Of a stretch of DNA of 64,000 nt, positions 1-8,034 are shown one piece after another. The notes below the pieces were generated by a model, which did no database searches, was not told the origin of the DNA, and saw nothing but the letters and a program-made list of their open reading frames with translations. Source of the DNA: Halobacteria archaeon HArc-gm2. GTDB taxonomy: Archaea > Halobacteriota > Halobacteria > Halobacteriales > Haloarculaceae. The stretch is taken from assembly GCA_025517465.1 (NCBI GenBank), contig JAOPKE010000002.1, positions 310,001-374,000 of the forward strand, written 5' to 3'. The first letter of the stretch is position 1; each line of letters begins with the position of its first letter. The translations under genes and the position numbers were made by a program.

Positions 1-135
1 GCGCTCGGGTAGCTCGCGGAGGAACGCGAGGAATTCGTCCATGAACTCGACCTCCTGGAGCGTCTCGTCGCCCCCGATGTGGAGGTCGCTGACGAAGTAG
101 TACCGCGTCGCATTCTGGTCTGGCTCTCCGCTCAT
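1..135 (-). CDS. Calcineurin-like metallophosphoesterase, N-terminal part (cut by window edge)
   Basis: Reading the minus strand from ATG at 135 gives 45 residues that run off the window. Residues 16-22 read SDLHIGG, the first metal-binding block (D-x-H-x-G-G) of calcineurin-like phosphoesterases, preceded by a short beta strand (RYYFV) as usual for the family. The remaining metal and catalytic blocks lie outside the window, so the substrate (nucleotide, phosphoprotein or lipid-linked) cannot be said. The ATG overlaps the TGA of a poor upstream minus-strand frame (ATGA), which may be chance. No signal peptide, so probably cytoplasmic. The family call is fairly secure; the exact enzyme is unknown. 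Confidence 0.8.
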   Translation of the reverse strand, partial: MSGEPDQNATRYYFVSDLHIGGDETLQEVEFMDEFLAFLRELPER

Positions 136-760
136 GCTACGTGCGGGTTCGCACGGGTGCGTCTCGGCCGCCCCCTCGCCTCCGGTCGACGAATGGTCTC
201 GACGGGTGCGGTGACGTCGTCCGGCGCCGTGTCGTGACGGTCCCGGGTCAGGAGAATCGTCGTCGGGAGTACGAGCACGTCTCCTCCTTCGACCGACGAC
301 TCAATGAATGTTGTCGGGGTACCGGTTCGGCGCCCCGACTCGTGGCGGTACAGTGAGAGCCCCACGCGCCGTCGGGGACGTCGCGGAGTCCGAGAACTGC
401 TCGTCGAGGAGCGCGACTCGGACCGTGGGATGACTGCTGCCGAGCTCGGCACGGTAGTCACGCCTCTCTACCGGGGAGTGGAGATACGCTTCTCCTTATT
501 CATTCCTCCATTAAGCAAACTCGCGCGTGCGCGCATTAATCATATCAAATTGTAGGGGTACTCTCGACGGACAGGAGCCGTGCGACGGGGAGTGATTCAC
601 TCTGACGTCAGTTCCCTGACGCCGACGTCGAGTTTCAGTGGTGTCCCCGAACTACTACCACTGGGGAGCGATGGGCGCGTGCACGACGAACTGTGGGTCC
701 GTTCCATTCAGGTGACAGTAACTGGACAGCTACCGCCGAAAATCACGTGAACGATAGGCT
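136..760. other. Intergenic stretch without a convincing gene
   Basis: About 620 bases with no frame that looks like a haloarchaeal protein. The longest minus-strand frame (132-461) is arginine/serine-rich and basic, opposite to the acidic composition of its neighbours, although it starts (GTG 461) just below a TATA-like stretch near 493-500 and ends in an ATGA overlap with the phosphoesterase. It could be a decayed gene. An AT-rich patch lies at about 495-555. Confidence 0.5.
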
Positions 761-762
761 CG

Positions 763-771
763 CTTTTTAAC
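763..771 (+). promoter_or_regulatory. TATA box for the zinc-ribbon gene at 802
   Basis: The sequence ctttttaac is centred about 35 bases before the ATG at 802, so transcription should begin a few bases before the start codon, giving an almost leaderless mRNA. Confidence 0.55.
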
Positions 772-801
772 TACCTGGGTGGTACCTCGGGTGTGGTCGC
801 A

Positions 802-963
802 ATGGGAGTCTTCACCGGAGCGAACGACGGATCGCGCTTCGGGAACCTCGATGGCCGTCCGTACATCTGCATGGGGTGTGAGGCGACCTTCGAGGTCCAG
901 TACCACTCGTGTCCGTCCTGTGGCGGGTTCGACGTCCGCCGGGCCGAGTGGCTCGGCGAGTGA
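802..963 (+). CDS. Small zinc-ribbon protein (53 aa)
   Basis: A 53-residue protein, too short for most ORF filters. It carries two CxxC knuckles: C23-x2-C26 and C37-x2-C40-G-G, the usual layout of a single zinc ribbon, with an acidic, tryptophan-containing tail. Nothing else is fused to it, so a specific DNA, RNA or protein partner cannot be named. Such mini zinc-finger proteins are frequent in haloarchaea and some affect gene regulation. The start is supported by a TATA box 35 bases upstream. A second one, with a similar finger but a different sequence, is at 19097. Confident as a gene, function unknown. Confidence 0.8.
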   Translation: MGVFTGANDGSRFGNLDGRPYICMGCEATFEVQYHSCPSCGGFDVRRAEWLGE

Positions 964-1133
964 CTCCCGGCGTCCACGAAACGGCACGTCCTGTCCGAGT
1001 GGGTCCGTGACCCACCGAACCGACGACAGCGGCAGTCCGGAATCTCCGTTCCTGTCATCGGTCCGTTTCGATCGTCCCGTGCGACAGCCTGTTTTGCACA
1101 TATCCAAGTGTGATCGGTGCATAGTCCCGTTAC

Positions 1134-2123
1134 ATGCAGCGACGCGAACTCGGTACGACTGGCTGGAACGTCACTGAGGTCGGCCTGGGAACCTGGAACA
1201 TCGGCGGAAGCTGGGGCGACGTGAGCGACGAAGACGGTCGCGACGTCGTCCGCACCGCGCTCGACGCCGGCATCGACTTCATCGACACCGCGGACGTCTA
1301 CGGCGACGGCCGGAGCGAGAAGCACATCGCGAACGTCCTCGACGAGCGCGAGGCACGCGACGACGTCGTCGTCGCGACCAAGGCCGGCCGTCGGCTCGAA
1401 GAGCACACCGCCGAGAACTACGACTACGAGCACCTCTCCGAGTTCGTCGATCGCTCGCGGGAGTACCTCGGTCAGGACACGCTGGAACTCGTCCAGCTCC
1501 ACTGCCCGCCCAACGACGCGTACTACCAGCCCGAGACGTTCGAGGCGCTCGACCGGCTGAAGGAGGAGGGCAAGATCGCTCACTACGGCGTCAGCGTCGA
1601 GAAGGTCGAACAGGCGCTGAAGGCCATCGAGTACCCCGGTGTCGAGACGGTGCAGATCATCTTCAACATGTTCCGCCAGCGCCCGGCCGAACTGTTCTTC
1701 GAAGAGGCCGAGCGTCGCGACGTCGGCGTCATCGTCCGCGTGCCACTGGCCTCCGGGCTCCTCACCGGGAAGCTCTCCAGGGACGACGAGTTCCCGGAGA
1801 ACGACCACCGGAACTTCAATCGCGAGGGCGAGGCTTTCGACCGTGGCGAGACCTTCGCCGGGCTCCCCTTCGAGCGCGGCCTCGACGCCGTCGACGAACT
1901 CGAAACCCACCTTCCCGGGGACCTGACGACGGCCCAGGCCGCCCTGCGCTGGATCCTCGACTTCGACGCGGTGTCGACGGTCATCCCGGGGTCGACGTCG
2001 CCGGAACACATCCGCGACAACGTCGCCGCCAGCGAGGCCGACCCGCTCAGTCACCAGACCCACGGCGCCGTCCGCGACGTCTACGAGAAGTACGTCTTCG
2101 ACGACGTGCACCACCGCTGGTAA
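1134..2123 (+). CDS. Aldo/keto reductase
   Basis: 329 residues, the normal length for the family. The catalytic tetrad is complete: D51 (in IDTAD), Y56 (in VYG), K83 (in ATKAG) and H123 (in QLHCP). The C-terminal NADPH-binding block is also present (VIPGSTSPEHIRDN). It is a cytoplasmic TIM-barrel oxidoreductase that should reduce aldehydes or ketones with NAD(P)H; the natural substrate cannot be read from sequence. It stands alone, with 170 bases before it and a long AT-rich gap after it. A close relative of the YccK/IolS-type group, without potassium-channel beta-subunit features. Family call firm, substrate open. Confidence 0.9.
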   Translation: MQRRELGTTGWNVTEVGLGTWNIGGSWGDVSDEDGRDVVRTALDAGIDFIDTADVYGDGRSEKHIANVLDEREARDDVVVATKAGRRLEEHTAENYDYEHLSEFVDRSREYLGQDTLELVQLHCPPNDAYYQPETFEALDRLKEEGKIAHYGVSVEKVEQALKAIEYPGVETVQIIFNMFRQRPAELFFEEAERRDVGVIVRVPLASGLLTGKLSRDDEFPENDHRNFNREGEAFDRGETFAGLPFERGLDAVDELETHLPGDLTTAQAALRWILDFDAVSTVIPGSTSPEHIRDNVAASEADPLSHQTHGAVRDVYEKYVFDDVHHRW

Positions 2124-2494
2124 TTATATACACTTCCGATCCCACTCTGTATTTAGACTTTTGGGATCCGTAATTAGCGTTCTTTCGCCGTTTCGGGTAG
2201 CGACAGCGCCATACTCTGGAACAGTAACTATAAGCGGAAAAGATGGTGACAAAACTGCATACCGCTATATCAAATCTCCATCGCAAAGCCCGGTGCGACC
2301 TTTTCAGAAACGTAAAATTCACACTCTTAATCCTGTTTTGAGCCATATCTGTGGTTCTCTCCGGAAAATTTGCTGGAATATCTCGAAATAGTGCGTTCGA
2401 TGCGATCATCGCTGAAGACGAGTAGCGCGATCGCCCCGAACGTGCTGGCTGATGCGACGGCGAGTGGACGCTCGTCGCGTCTCGAGAATGTGAA
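2124..2494. other. AT-rich intergenic region upstream of nikR
   Basis: About 370 bases visibly lower in GC than the surrounding genes, with no frame that looks like a haloarchaeal protein; the candidate frames are basic or cysteine/arginine-rich. It contains several TATA-like runs (near 2125, 2150 and 2230). It may be a long regulatory region or a remnant of foreign DNA. Confidence 0.5.
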
Positions 2495-2503
2495 TTTTTA
2501 TTA
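2495..2503 (+). promoter_or_regulatory. TATA box of nikR
   Basis: tttttatta is centred 28 bases before the ATG at 2527, the distance expected for a leaderless transcript starting at or just before the codon. It also fixes the start choice. Confidence 0.65.
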
Positions 2504-2526
2504 CTCGATGCCGTCTTCGTTAATAC

Positions 2527-2946
2527 ATGGGCGTCGTCAGCATCTCGATGCCGGACGAACTGGAGCACAGGATCGACGAGTTCGCGGAGGACCACGGCTA
2601 TACGGGCCGGTCTGAGATCGTCCGCGAGGCCGTGCGCAATCTGATGAGCGAGTTCGAGGACAAGCGCCTCGAGGACCGCGAGCTGATGGCCATCGTCACC
2701 GTCCTCTTCGACTACGAGACTACCGCCGTCGAGGAGAAGATGATGCACCTTCGCCACGACCACGAGGACCTGGTCGCGTCGAACTTCCACAGCCACGTCG
2801 GCGACCGCTACTGCATGGAGCTGTTCGTCCTCGAAGGGCAGCTGGAGGATATCTCGTCGTTCGTCGGTCGCGTTCGCGCGACGAAGGACACGCTGTCTGT
2901 CGATTACTCGGTGCTGCCGGTCGACGACATCGCGTCGATCACCTGA
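2527..2946 (+). CDS. nikR: NikR-family metal-responsive ribbon-helix-helix regulator
   Basis: 139 residues. Residues 1-45 form the ribbon-helix-helix DNA-binding domain ([10 protein letters not shown] followed by the [10 protein letters not shown] helix). Residues 55-135 are the ACT-like metal-sensing domain, with the NikR ligand pattern: H77/H79 in HLRHDHE, then H88, H90 and C96 in the segment [10 protein letters not shown]. In the family, nickel binding at these square-planar sites makes the tetramer repress nickel uptake genes. Here it sits 57 bases before a cobalamin operon and no nickel transporter is visible, so it may respond to nickel or cobalt and affect B12 or metal uptake genes; that is inference. 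The gene has its own leaderless promoter. Confidence 0.9.
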   Translation: MGVVSISMPDELEHRIDEFAEDHGYTGRSEIVREAVRNLMSEFEDKRLEDRELMAIVTVLFDYETTAVEEKMMHLRHDHEDLVASNFHSHVGDRYCMELFVLEGQLEDISSFVGRVRATKDTLSVDYSVLPVDDIASIT

Positions 2947-3003
2947 CCTGTCCCGCTCGACCTGACCGGACTGTTCAAGTGCGATTGCAGTAATCACAGG
3001 TGT

Positions 3004-3627
3004 GTGGCAGTATCGTTCGACTGCTTCGGGACGCTCGTAACTGCAGACCGGCCCACCGAGCCGTGGGTCGCGGTTGCGGCCGAGCTCCGCGAGCGGGACG
3101 TCGCCGTCCCGGACGACTGGGAGGCAGCCTACCGCTCGTCCCACCGCGAGTACGACCGCGGCGCGGAGGCGCCCCTCGACGAGCACGTTCGCCTCGCGCT
3201 GGCCAGCCGCGGCGTCGAAATCACGGCCGAGACGGCCCACGATGCGACACTGGCGGCCTTCGACTGCGACGTCTCGGTTCGCGACGGCGCTCGCGAGGCA
3301 CTCTCTACCGGACGCGATTACGGCCCCGTCGCCGTCTGCTCGAACTGCAGCGTGCCGGAACTCGTCGAGCGGACGCTCGACCGGGCCGACCTCGCTGTCG
3401 ATGCCGTCGTGACGAGCGTCGACTCCGGCTGGCGCAAGCCCCACCCCAAGATATTCGAGGCGACCGCGACGGCGCTGGAGTGCCCGCTCGACGCGCTCGT
3501 CCACGTGGGCGACGACGCCCGAACCGACGGCGGCGCTGGGCGGGCCGGCGCGACGTCGGTGCTCGTCGGGGACGTCCCGCTCACCGCGTTCCCGGCCTGG
3601 CTCGAAGCGGAGGGATCGCCGTGCTGA
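3004..3627 (+). CDS. HAD-superfamily hydrolase heading the cobalamin operon
   Basis: 207 residues from a GTG start. HAD blocks are all visible: nucleophile D6 in FDCFGT, S113 in motif II (CSN), K145 in motif III (WRKPHP) and D170/D171 in motif IV (HVGDD). The residue two after the nucleophile is F8, not the general acid/base Asp of HAD phosphatases; haloacid-dehalogenase-type members have an aromatic residue there. It overlaps cbiB by 7 bases and heads cbiB-cobS-cobY, so a role in the lower-ligand branch (for example removing the alpha-ribazole phosphate) is attractive, but the missing second Asp argues against an ordinary phosphatase. Soluble, cytoplasmic. Confidence 0.8.
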   Translation: MAVSFDCFGTLVTADRPTEPWVAVAAELRERDVAVPDDWEAAYRSSHREYDRGAEAPLDEHVRLALASRGVEITAETAHDATLAAFDCDVSVRDGAREALSTGRDYGPVAVCSNCSVPELVERTLDRADLAVDAVVTSVDSGWRKPHPKIFEATATALECPLDALVHVGDDARTDGGAGRAGATSVLVGDVPLTAFPAWLEAEGSPC

Positions 3628-4562
3628 CGCCCGTCGCCGTCGTCGTCGCGGGCGTGCTCGAAGCGACGCTCGGCGAACCACCGCAACGGCTCCACCCCGT
3701 GGCCTGGCTGGGCCGCCTCGTCACCCCGTTCGATCGCCAGTGGTCGCGCCCCCGGGCCGTCGGACTGACCGCGGCGGCCCTCTTGCCGCTGGTCGCCGCG
3801 GCGCTCGTCGGAACTGTGGTCGTCCTGGCGGTCCTCGCTCACTCGTGGCTGGGGATCCTGGTCACCGGCGTCGCGCTCTTCGTCACGACGAGTCTGCGAA
3901 TGCTCCTGACCGAGGCCAGGGGAGTCGTGACGACGACGGACGCTGACCTCCCGCGTGCGCGCGAACGGCTCCGGTCTCTCGCGGGACGGGACGCCGCCGA
4001 CCTCTCGGCCGGCCAGGTCCGCAGCGCGGCCGTCGAGAGCGCGGCGGAGAACCTCGCCGACGGACTGGTCGCGCCGCTCGGCGCGTTCACCGTCGTCGCC
4101 GCGGTGACCGGCGCGCTCGACCCGGCCGCACAGCTCGGACTCGCGGCCGGCGCGGCCACGTGGGTGAAAGCCGTGAACACCCTCGACTCGATGCTGGGCT
4201 ACCGGTCGAAGCCCGTCGGCTGGGCGTCGGCCCGCCTCGACGACGCCGTGATGTGGCTGCCCGCCCGCGCGAGCGCCGTTCTCCTCGCCGTCGCAAGCAG
4301 ACGACCGGACGCCCTTCCGGCAGCACGCGCGTGGCTCGACGGGGTTCCCTCCCCAAACTCCGGGTGGCCGATGGGCGTCCTGGCCGCGACGGCCGGCGTC
4401 CGACTCGAAAAGCCCGACGCGTACGTGCTGAATCCGGAAGCATCGCTGCCGACGACCGCGGCGGCGCGGTCGGCCATCGGTACCGTCGGCGTCGCCGGCG
4501 TGCTGGCCTACCTGCTCGCCGCCTGGGCGCTCGCGATGACGGAGGGGATCGCGTGGTCCTGA
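3621..4562 (+). CDS. cbiB: Adenosylcobinamide-phosphate synthase CbiB
   Basis: 313 residues from GTG 3621, a start chosen because it overlaps the HAD stop by 7 bases and restores the normal family length. CbiB is the membrane enzyme that joins aminopropanol phosphate to adenosylcobyric acid. Family hallmarks are present in order: HPVAWLGR near the N terminus, ESAAENLADG in the middle, KAVNTLDSMLGY, and PNSGWPM near residue 240. Several hydrophobic segments fit four to five membrane spans. Its substrate amine comes from CobD (6991) and its cobyric acid from CbiP (14349) or from CbiZ salvage. Translationally coupled to cobS downstream by a 10-base overlap. Confidence 0.95.
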   Translation: MLTPVAVVVAGVLEATLGEPPQRLHPVAWLGRLVTPFDRQWSRPRAVGLTAAALLPLVAAALVGTVVVLAVLAHSWLGILVTGVALFVTTSLRMLLTEARGVVTTTDADLPRARERLRSLAGRDAADLSAGQVRSAAVESAAENLADGLVAPLGAFTVVAAVTGALDPAAQLGLAAGAATWVKAVNTLDSMLGYRSKPVGWASARLDDAVMWLPARASAVLLAVASRRPDALPAARAWLDGVPSPNSGWPMGVLAATAGVRLEKPDAYVLNPEASLPTTAAARSAIGTVGVAGVLAYLLAAWALAMTEGIAWS

Positions 4563-5299
4563 CTGCTGTCCGGGGTGCGCTCGGGTTCCTCAGCCGGCTC
4601 CCCGTCGGCCGCGACGAGGCCGCGCTCGAAGCGTTCCAGCGTAAGCCGGTCGCCTTTCCACTGGCGGGCTACGTCGTCGGAGCGCTACTCGCGCTCCCGT
4701 TCGTCCTCGGCCTCCCGGCGACGACGACGGCCTTCCTGTTTCTCGCGTGGGTCGTGCTGAGTACGGGCGTCAACCACGCGGACGGCCTCGCCGACCTGGG
4801 CGACGCGGCGGTCGTCCACGGCGACCCCGCCGAACGGCGGGACGTGATGCGAGACACGACCGTCGGCGTCGGCGCGGTGCTCGCGCTGGGGACCGGCCTC
4901 CTCGGGCTGGCGCTCGCCGGCCTGGGACTCGCCGAACTGCCGGTCCGGGTCGCCGTCGGCGTCGTCGTGACCGCGGAGGTCGGTGCGAAACTCGCCGTGG
5001 CACTCCAGGTCGTCACCGGCGAGGCGAGCCACGAGGGGTTCGGATCGCGATTCGTCGACCGCGCCGCCAGCGGCGACCGGCCGTTGATCGCATTCGTCGC
5101 GCTCCCGGCGCTCCTCGCGAGCGGGTCGGTAGTGGTCGGCGTCGCCTGCTTCTCGGCGGCCCTCGCCGTCTCGGTGCTCGTCCACCGGTGGGCTGACCGC
5201 CGGCTGGGCGGCGTCGGCGGCGACGTCTTCGGCGCGACGAACGAACTCGCTCGCGTCGTCGCGCTACACGCGGGGGTGGTCGCGTGGACGCTCTGGTGA
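4553..5299 (+). CDS. cobS: Adenosylcobinamide-GDP ribazoletransferase CobS
   Basis: 248 residues from GTG 4553, overlapping the cbiB stop. CobS is the polytopic membrane enzyme that transfers alpha-ribazole (phosphate) onto adenosylcobinamide-GDP to complete cobalamin. The acidic active-site block appears as NHADGLADLGDA, the archaeal version of the G-L-x-x-D-G-x-x-D motif; the nearby RRDVMRDTTVG matches the second conserved block. Six or more hydrophobic segments follow. The upstream in-frame region is a shadow of cbiB. It overlaps cobY by 16 bases, so HAD, cbiB, cobS and cobY form one tightly coupled operon. Confidence 0.95.
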   Translation: MVLTAVRGALGFLSRLPVGRDEAALEAFQRKPVAFPLAGYVVGALLALPFVLGLPATTTAFLFLAWVVLSTGVNHADGLADLGDAAVVHGDPAERRDVMRDTTVGVGAVLALGTGLLGLALAGLGLAELPVRVAVGVVVTAEVGAKLAVALQVVTGEASHEGFGSRFVDRAASGDRPLIAFVALPALLASGSVVVGVACFSAALAVSVLVHRWADRRLGGVGGDVFGATNELARVVALHAGVVAWTLW

Positions 5300-5838
5300 T
5301 GTGCGGCGGCCTGGGCTCCCGGCTGGACGGTGACGTCGAGAAACCTCTCGTGGAGGTCGACGGCGTCCCGATGGTCGACCGCGTCGTCGCCGCGCTGGCT
5401 GGCAGTCCCGTCGACGACGTCTACGCCGTCACCTCGCCGAACGCGCCCGCGACGGCGGCCCACGTCGACGTCCCCGTCATCGAGACCGGTGGCGAGGGGT
5501 ACGTCGCCGACCTCCGGGCGGCCCTCACCGATTCGCGGGTCGACGAGCCGGTCCTCACCGTCGCTGCGGACCTCCCGTTGCTGGATTCGGAGTCGGTGAC
5601 GGCCGTCCTGGATAGCTGGGACGCGGGCTCGCTGACGGTCGCGGTTCCCGTCGCGCGCAAACGCGACCTCGAGGTGAGCGTCGACTCGTCGTTCGCACAC
5701 GAGGGCCGCGAGGTGGCGCCGTCGGGCCTCAACGTCGTCGGCGGGGAACCCGAGGCGGTTCTCGTCCGCGACGACGAGGGCCTGACGGTCAACGTCAACC
5801 GCCCCGCCGACCTGGCCCTCGCCCGGCGACTGGCGTGA
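5284..5838 (+). CDS. cobY: GTP:adenosylcobinamide-phosphate guanylyltransferase CobY
   Basis: 184 residues from GTG 5284, within the last codons of cobS. The N terminus VMCGGLGSRL is the nucleotide-binding loop of nucleotidyltransferases, followed by EKPLVEVDGVPMVDRV. This is the archaeal replacement for the bacterial bifunctional CobU: it activates adenosylcobinamide phosphate with GTP but has no kinase activity, which fits a pathway in which CbiZ/CbiB recycle incomplete corrinoids. D94 and following residues (AADLPLLD) supply the metal-binding motif. Soluble, with no anchor. Last gene of the coupled operon that begins at 3004. Confidence 0.95.
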   Translation: MDALVMCGGLGSRLDGDVEKPLVEVDGVPMVDRVVAALAGSPVDDVYAVTSPNAPATAAHVDVPVIETGGEGYVADLRAALTDSRVDEPVLTVAADLPLLDSESVTAVLDSWDAGSLTVAVPVARKRDLEVSVDSSFAHEGREVAPSGLNVVGGEPEAVLVRDDEGLTVNVNRPADLALARRLA

Positions 5839-5984
5839 GGCCCGGAAGAGGTCGGGCGAACGCCGCCGTCGTAGGACCGGCTTACACCCCACCTCGGCAG
5901 GCTTCGCGCCCGGTCGACAGTCACTGTCTCGGTGACCTAAGCGGTTCCTTACAATGTCACGAAGCGGTGTACCCCTCGGTACTG

Positions 5985-6812
5985 ATGTCACAGACGACCG
6001 ATCGCCTTCGGGACTGTCTCCTCGCAGAGGAACCGTTACAGGGCGTCTACGCGGCGACGCTCTCGGACGAGAGCGCGCCGAAGGAGGTGTCCGTCGGCGT
6101 GACCGACCGCCGGTTGGTCTGCCTCGCCGACGACGGGACCTTCCTCGACGTGGGTTACGGCGCCATCTGTGCGATCCGGAGCCGTCCCGAGTCGACGTTC
6201 ACCTGCCGCGGTAACGACTATCGCCTGGTGGCCGGGGCCGGTGCAGGACTCTCGGTTCTCGGATTCGTCGCGCTGGCGGCGTTCTCCTCGAACCCCGCCG
6301 TCCCCGTCCTCGCGCTCGCGACCGTCGGCGCGCTCGTCGCGACTGCCCTCTTCCGCTGGAACGATCAGGTCACCGAACTGGTGACGCTGGAGGCCCTCGA
6401 CGAGCGGACCGCCGCCGACTTCGACGGCGTAGCCGCGCTCCGCCGCGTCGAGCGCGCTCTGCCGGCCCGGGCCGACGGCCGCCGCGTCCTGCTCTCGGTG
6501 AGTGCGCTCCTCACCGTCGTGTGTTTCGCCGGCACCGTCGCACTGACGGTGAATCCATTGCTGCTGCTGCTGAGCTTCCTCCCGATGCTCGCCGGCATCG
6601 GACTCGTCGAGTACGCGCGCCGCCACGCCGACGAGCTCGACGGTATCGAGATACGCCGGGAACGCGCTCGTAACGTCCGGATCAGCACGGCGGACGGCCG
6701 GACGGTCTCGCTGGCGGTCGACCCGTCGGCGGAGATCGACCGCGAGCTCGGCCGACTCACCGCCGTCACCGCCCGCGACGACGCCGTCTCGGCTATCTCG
6801 GCGCGGGCCTGA
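5985..6812 (+). CDS. Membrane protein with N-terminal PH-like domain, function unknown
   Basis: 275 residues. Roughly the first 85 residues are soluble and beta-rich (VTDRRLVCLADDGTFLDVGY), resembling the PH-like domains often found before membrane helices in haloarchaeal proteins. Two pairs of transmembrane helices follow (about 78-125 and 165-205), then a short hydrophilic tail. It lies between cobY and cobD in the same orientation but separated by 146 and 178 bases, so it need not belong to B12 synthesis. The ATG at 5985 is preferred because upstream frames lose the acidic composition. Its stop codon abuts the inverted-repeat element at 6812. Confidence 0.75.
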   Translation: MSQTTDRLRDCLLAEEPLQGVYAATLSDESAPKEVSVGVTDRRLVCLADDGTFLDVGYGAICAIRSRPESTFTCRGNDYRLVAGAGAGLSVLGFVALAAFSSNPAVPVLALATVGALVATALFRWNDQVTELVTLEALDERTAADFDGVAALRRVERALPARADGRRVLLSVSALLTVVCFAGTVALTVNPLLLLLSFLPMLAGIGLVEYARRHADELDGIEIRRERARNVRISTADGRTVSLAVDPSAEIDRELGRLTAVTARDDAVSAISARA

Positions 6813-6891
6813 TAGTGGTGGTTGTAAGTCTGGCCCCCCTTGGACTGGCCGGTGCCGGCGAACGCCGGTAACAGGGTACAACCACCACTAT
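6812..6891. repeat. Dispersed inverted-repeat element, copy 1 (80 bp)
   Basis: The ends are ATAGTGGTGGTTGTA (6812-6826) and its exact reverse complement (6877-6891). The interior contains cgaacgccggtaa, shared with copy 2 at 60592-60673. The first base is the last base of the upstream TGA stop codon. The element could be a miniature mobile element or a 3' RNA hairpin. No open frame inside. Confidence 0.75.
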
Positions 6892-6956
6892 GAGCCGGTC
6901 CGTTCCCAGTCCCGTCACAGCCTGTTCCCCGTCCGTCCCCGGTTCTGCGCCCGCGA

Positions 6957-6966
6957 AAGTATTATC
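6957..6966 (+). promoter_or_regulatory. TATA box of cobD-cbiZ
   Basis: aagtattatc is centred 29 bases before the cobD ATG, predicting a leaderless transcript. It shows that cobD-cbiZ is transcribed separately from the cbiB operon. Confidence 0.6.
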
Positions 6967-6990
6967 CGCCGGTGCGACGGACGGGCGGAC

Positions 6991-8034
6991 ATGCACCCGG
7001 AGGCAGTCGACGCGCTCCGCTCGGGGGCCGAGGACGCCATCGACGCTGACGGCCGCGTTCCCCACGGGAGTTCCGACGACCCCGACGTTCTCGATTTCAG
7101 CGCCAACGTCAACCCGCGGGTCCCCGACGGCGCCGAGGCCGTCTTCCGGGAGTCGTTCGACACCGCTCGCAGCTACCCGGACGACGCCTACCCGGAGTTT
7201 CGCCGTGCAGCGGCGTCCTACGTCGACTGCGACCCGGACGCGGTCGTGCCGACGGCCGGCGGCCTCGCCGCGATTCGGCTGGCCATCCAGACGGCAGTGA
7301 GCCCTGGCGATTCGGTCCTCGTTCCGTTCCCCAGCTTCGGCGAGTACGCCCGCGAGGTCCGCTTGCAGGGCGCCGAGCCGACTTTCGTGGATCACGACGA
7401 ATTGCTCGACGCCGCCGTCGACGACCACGCGATGGCTATCCTCTGCAACCCGAACAATCCGACAGGCGAAGGTGTCGACGCCGACGCGCTCGACCGCTTC
7501 GCCGACCGGTGTCGCGACGCGAATACGACGCTGCTCGTCGACGAGGCGTTCCTCGGATTCACGGACCGGCCCTCGCTCGCCGGCGCCGACGGCGTGGTCG
7601 TCGCGCGCTCGCTGACCAAACTGTTCGGCCTGCCGGGACTGCGCGCCGGCTTTGCGGTGGCGACGGGTGACCACCGCGCCCGGCTCGAAACGGCCCGGAT
7701 GCCCTGGTCGCTTGGCACGCCCGCCGCCGCCACGGGGGCCTACTGCATGCGCCAGGACGCATTCGTCGAGGACACGCGAGCACGAGTCGAGCGGGAGCGT
7801 GCGCGCATGCGCGAGCGCCTCGAACACGAGTTCGCCGTCTTTCCGTCCGACGCCCCCTTCCTGCTGTTCGACTGTGGCTCTTCGGCGGCGGTCGACGACG
7901 TGCTGGAGCGCGTCGCCGACGACTCCATCGCCGTCCGGGACGCCCGGACCTTCCGCGGGCTGGACTCGCACGTTCGCGTCGCGATCAGGCTCCCCGACGA
8001 GAACGACCGCTTGCTGGAGGCCGTCGGTGTTTGA
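6991..8034 (+). CDS. cobD: Threonine-phosphate decarboxylase CobD (class I aminotransferase fold)
   Basis: 347 residues, PLP-dependent. The cofactor lysine is K210 in SLTKLFGLPGLRAGF, D184 (LLVDEAF) should contact the pyridine nitrogen, and CNPNNPTG (152-159) is the canonical aminotransferase turn. The residue pattern and length match HisC-like proteins, but overlap with cbiZ and the surrounding cob genes favour L-threonine-O-3-phosphate decarboxylase, which makes the aminopropanol phosphate used by CbiB. Histidinol-phosphate aminotransferase is the main alternative. It has its own promoter and overlaps cbiZ by 8 bases. Confidence 0.88.
   Translation: MHPEAVDALRSGAEDAIDADGRVPHGSSDDPDVLDFSANVNPRVPDGAEAVFRESFDTARSYPDDAYPEFRRAAASYVDCDPDAVVPTAGGLAAIRLAIQTAVSPGDSVLVPFPSFGEYAREVRLQGAEPTFVDHDELLDAAVDDHAMAILCNPNNPTGEGVDADALDRFADRCRDANTTLLVDEAFLGFTDRPSLAGADGVVVARSLTKLFGLPGLRAGFAVATGDHRARLETARMPWSLGTPAAATGAYCMRQDAFVEDTRARVERERARMRERLEHEFAVFPSDAPFLLFDCGSSAAVDDVLERVADDSIAVRDARTFRGLDSHVRVAIRLPDENDRLLEAVGV

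Noticed and set aside
132-461. Minus-strand 109-codon frame overlapping the metallophosphoesterase start by ATGA
   Set aside because: Strongly arginine- and serine-rich and basic, unlike haloarchaeal proteins. No domain recognised; a neighbouring frame looks equally protein-like in part, so at most a decayed gene.
771-2114. Long minus-strand frame opposite the aldo/keto reductase
   Set aside because: Antisense shadow. The plus strand has the complete catalytic tetrad and family blocks.
2161-2391. 76-codon frame in the AT-rich gap before nikR
   Set aside because: Neutral-to-basic, no domain, no promoter at the right distance.
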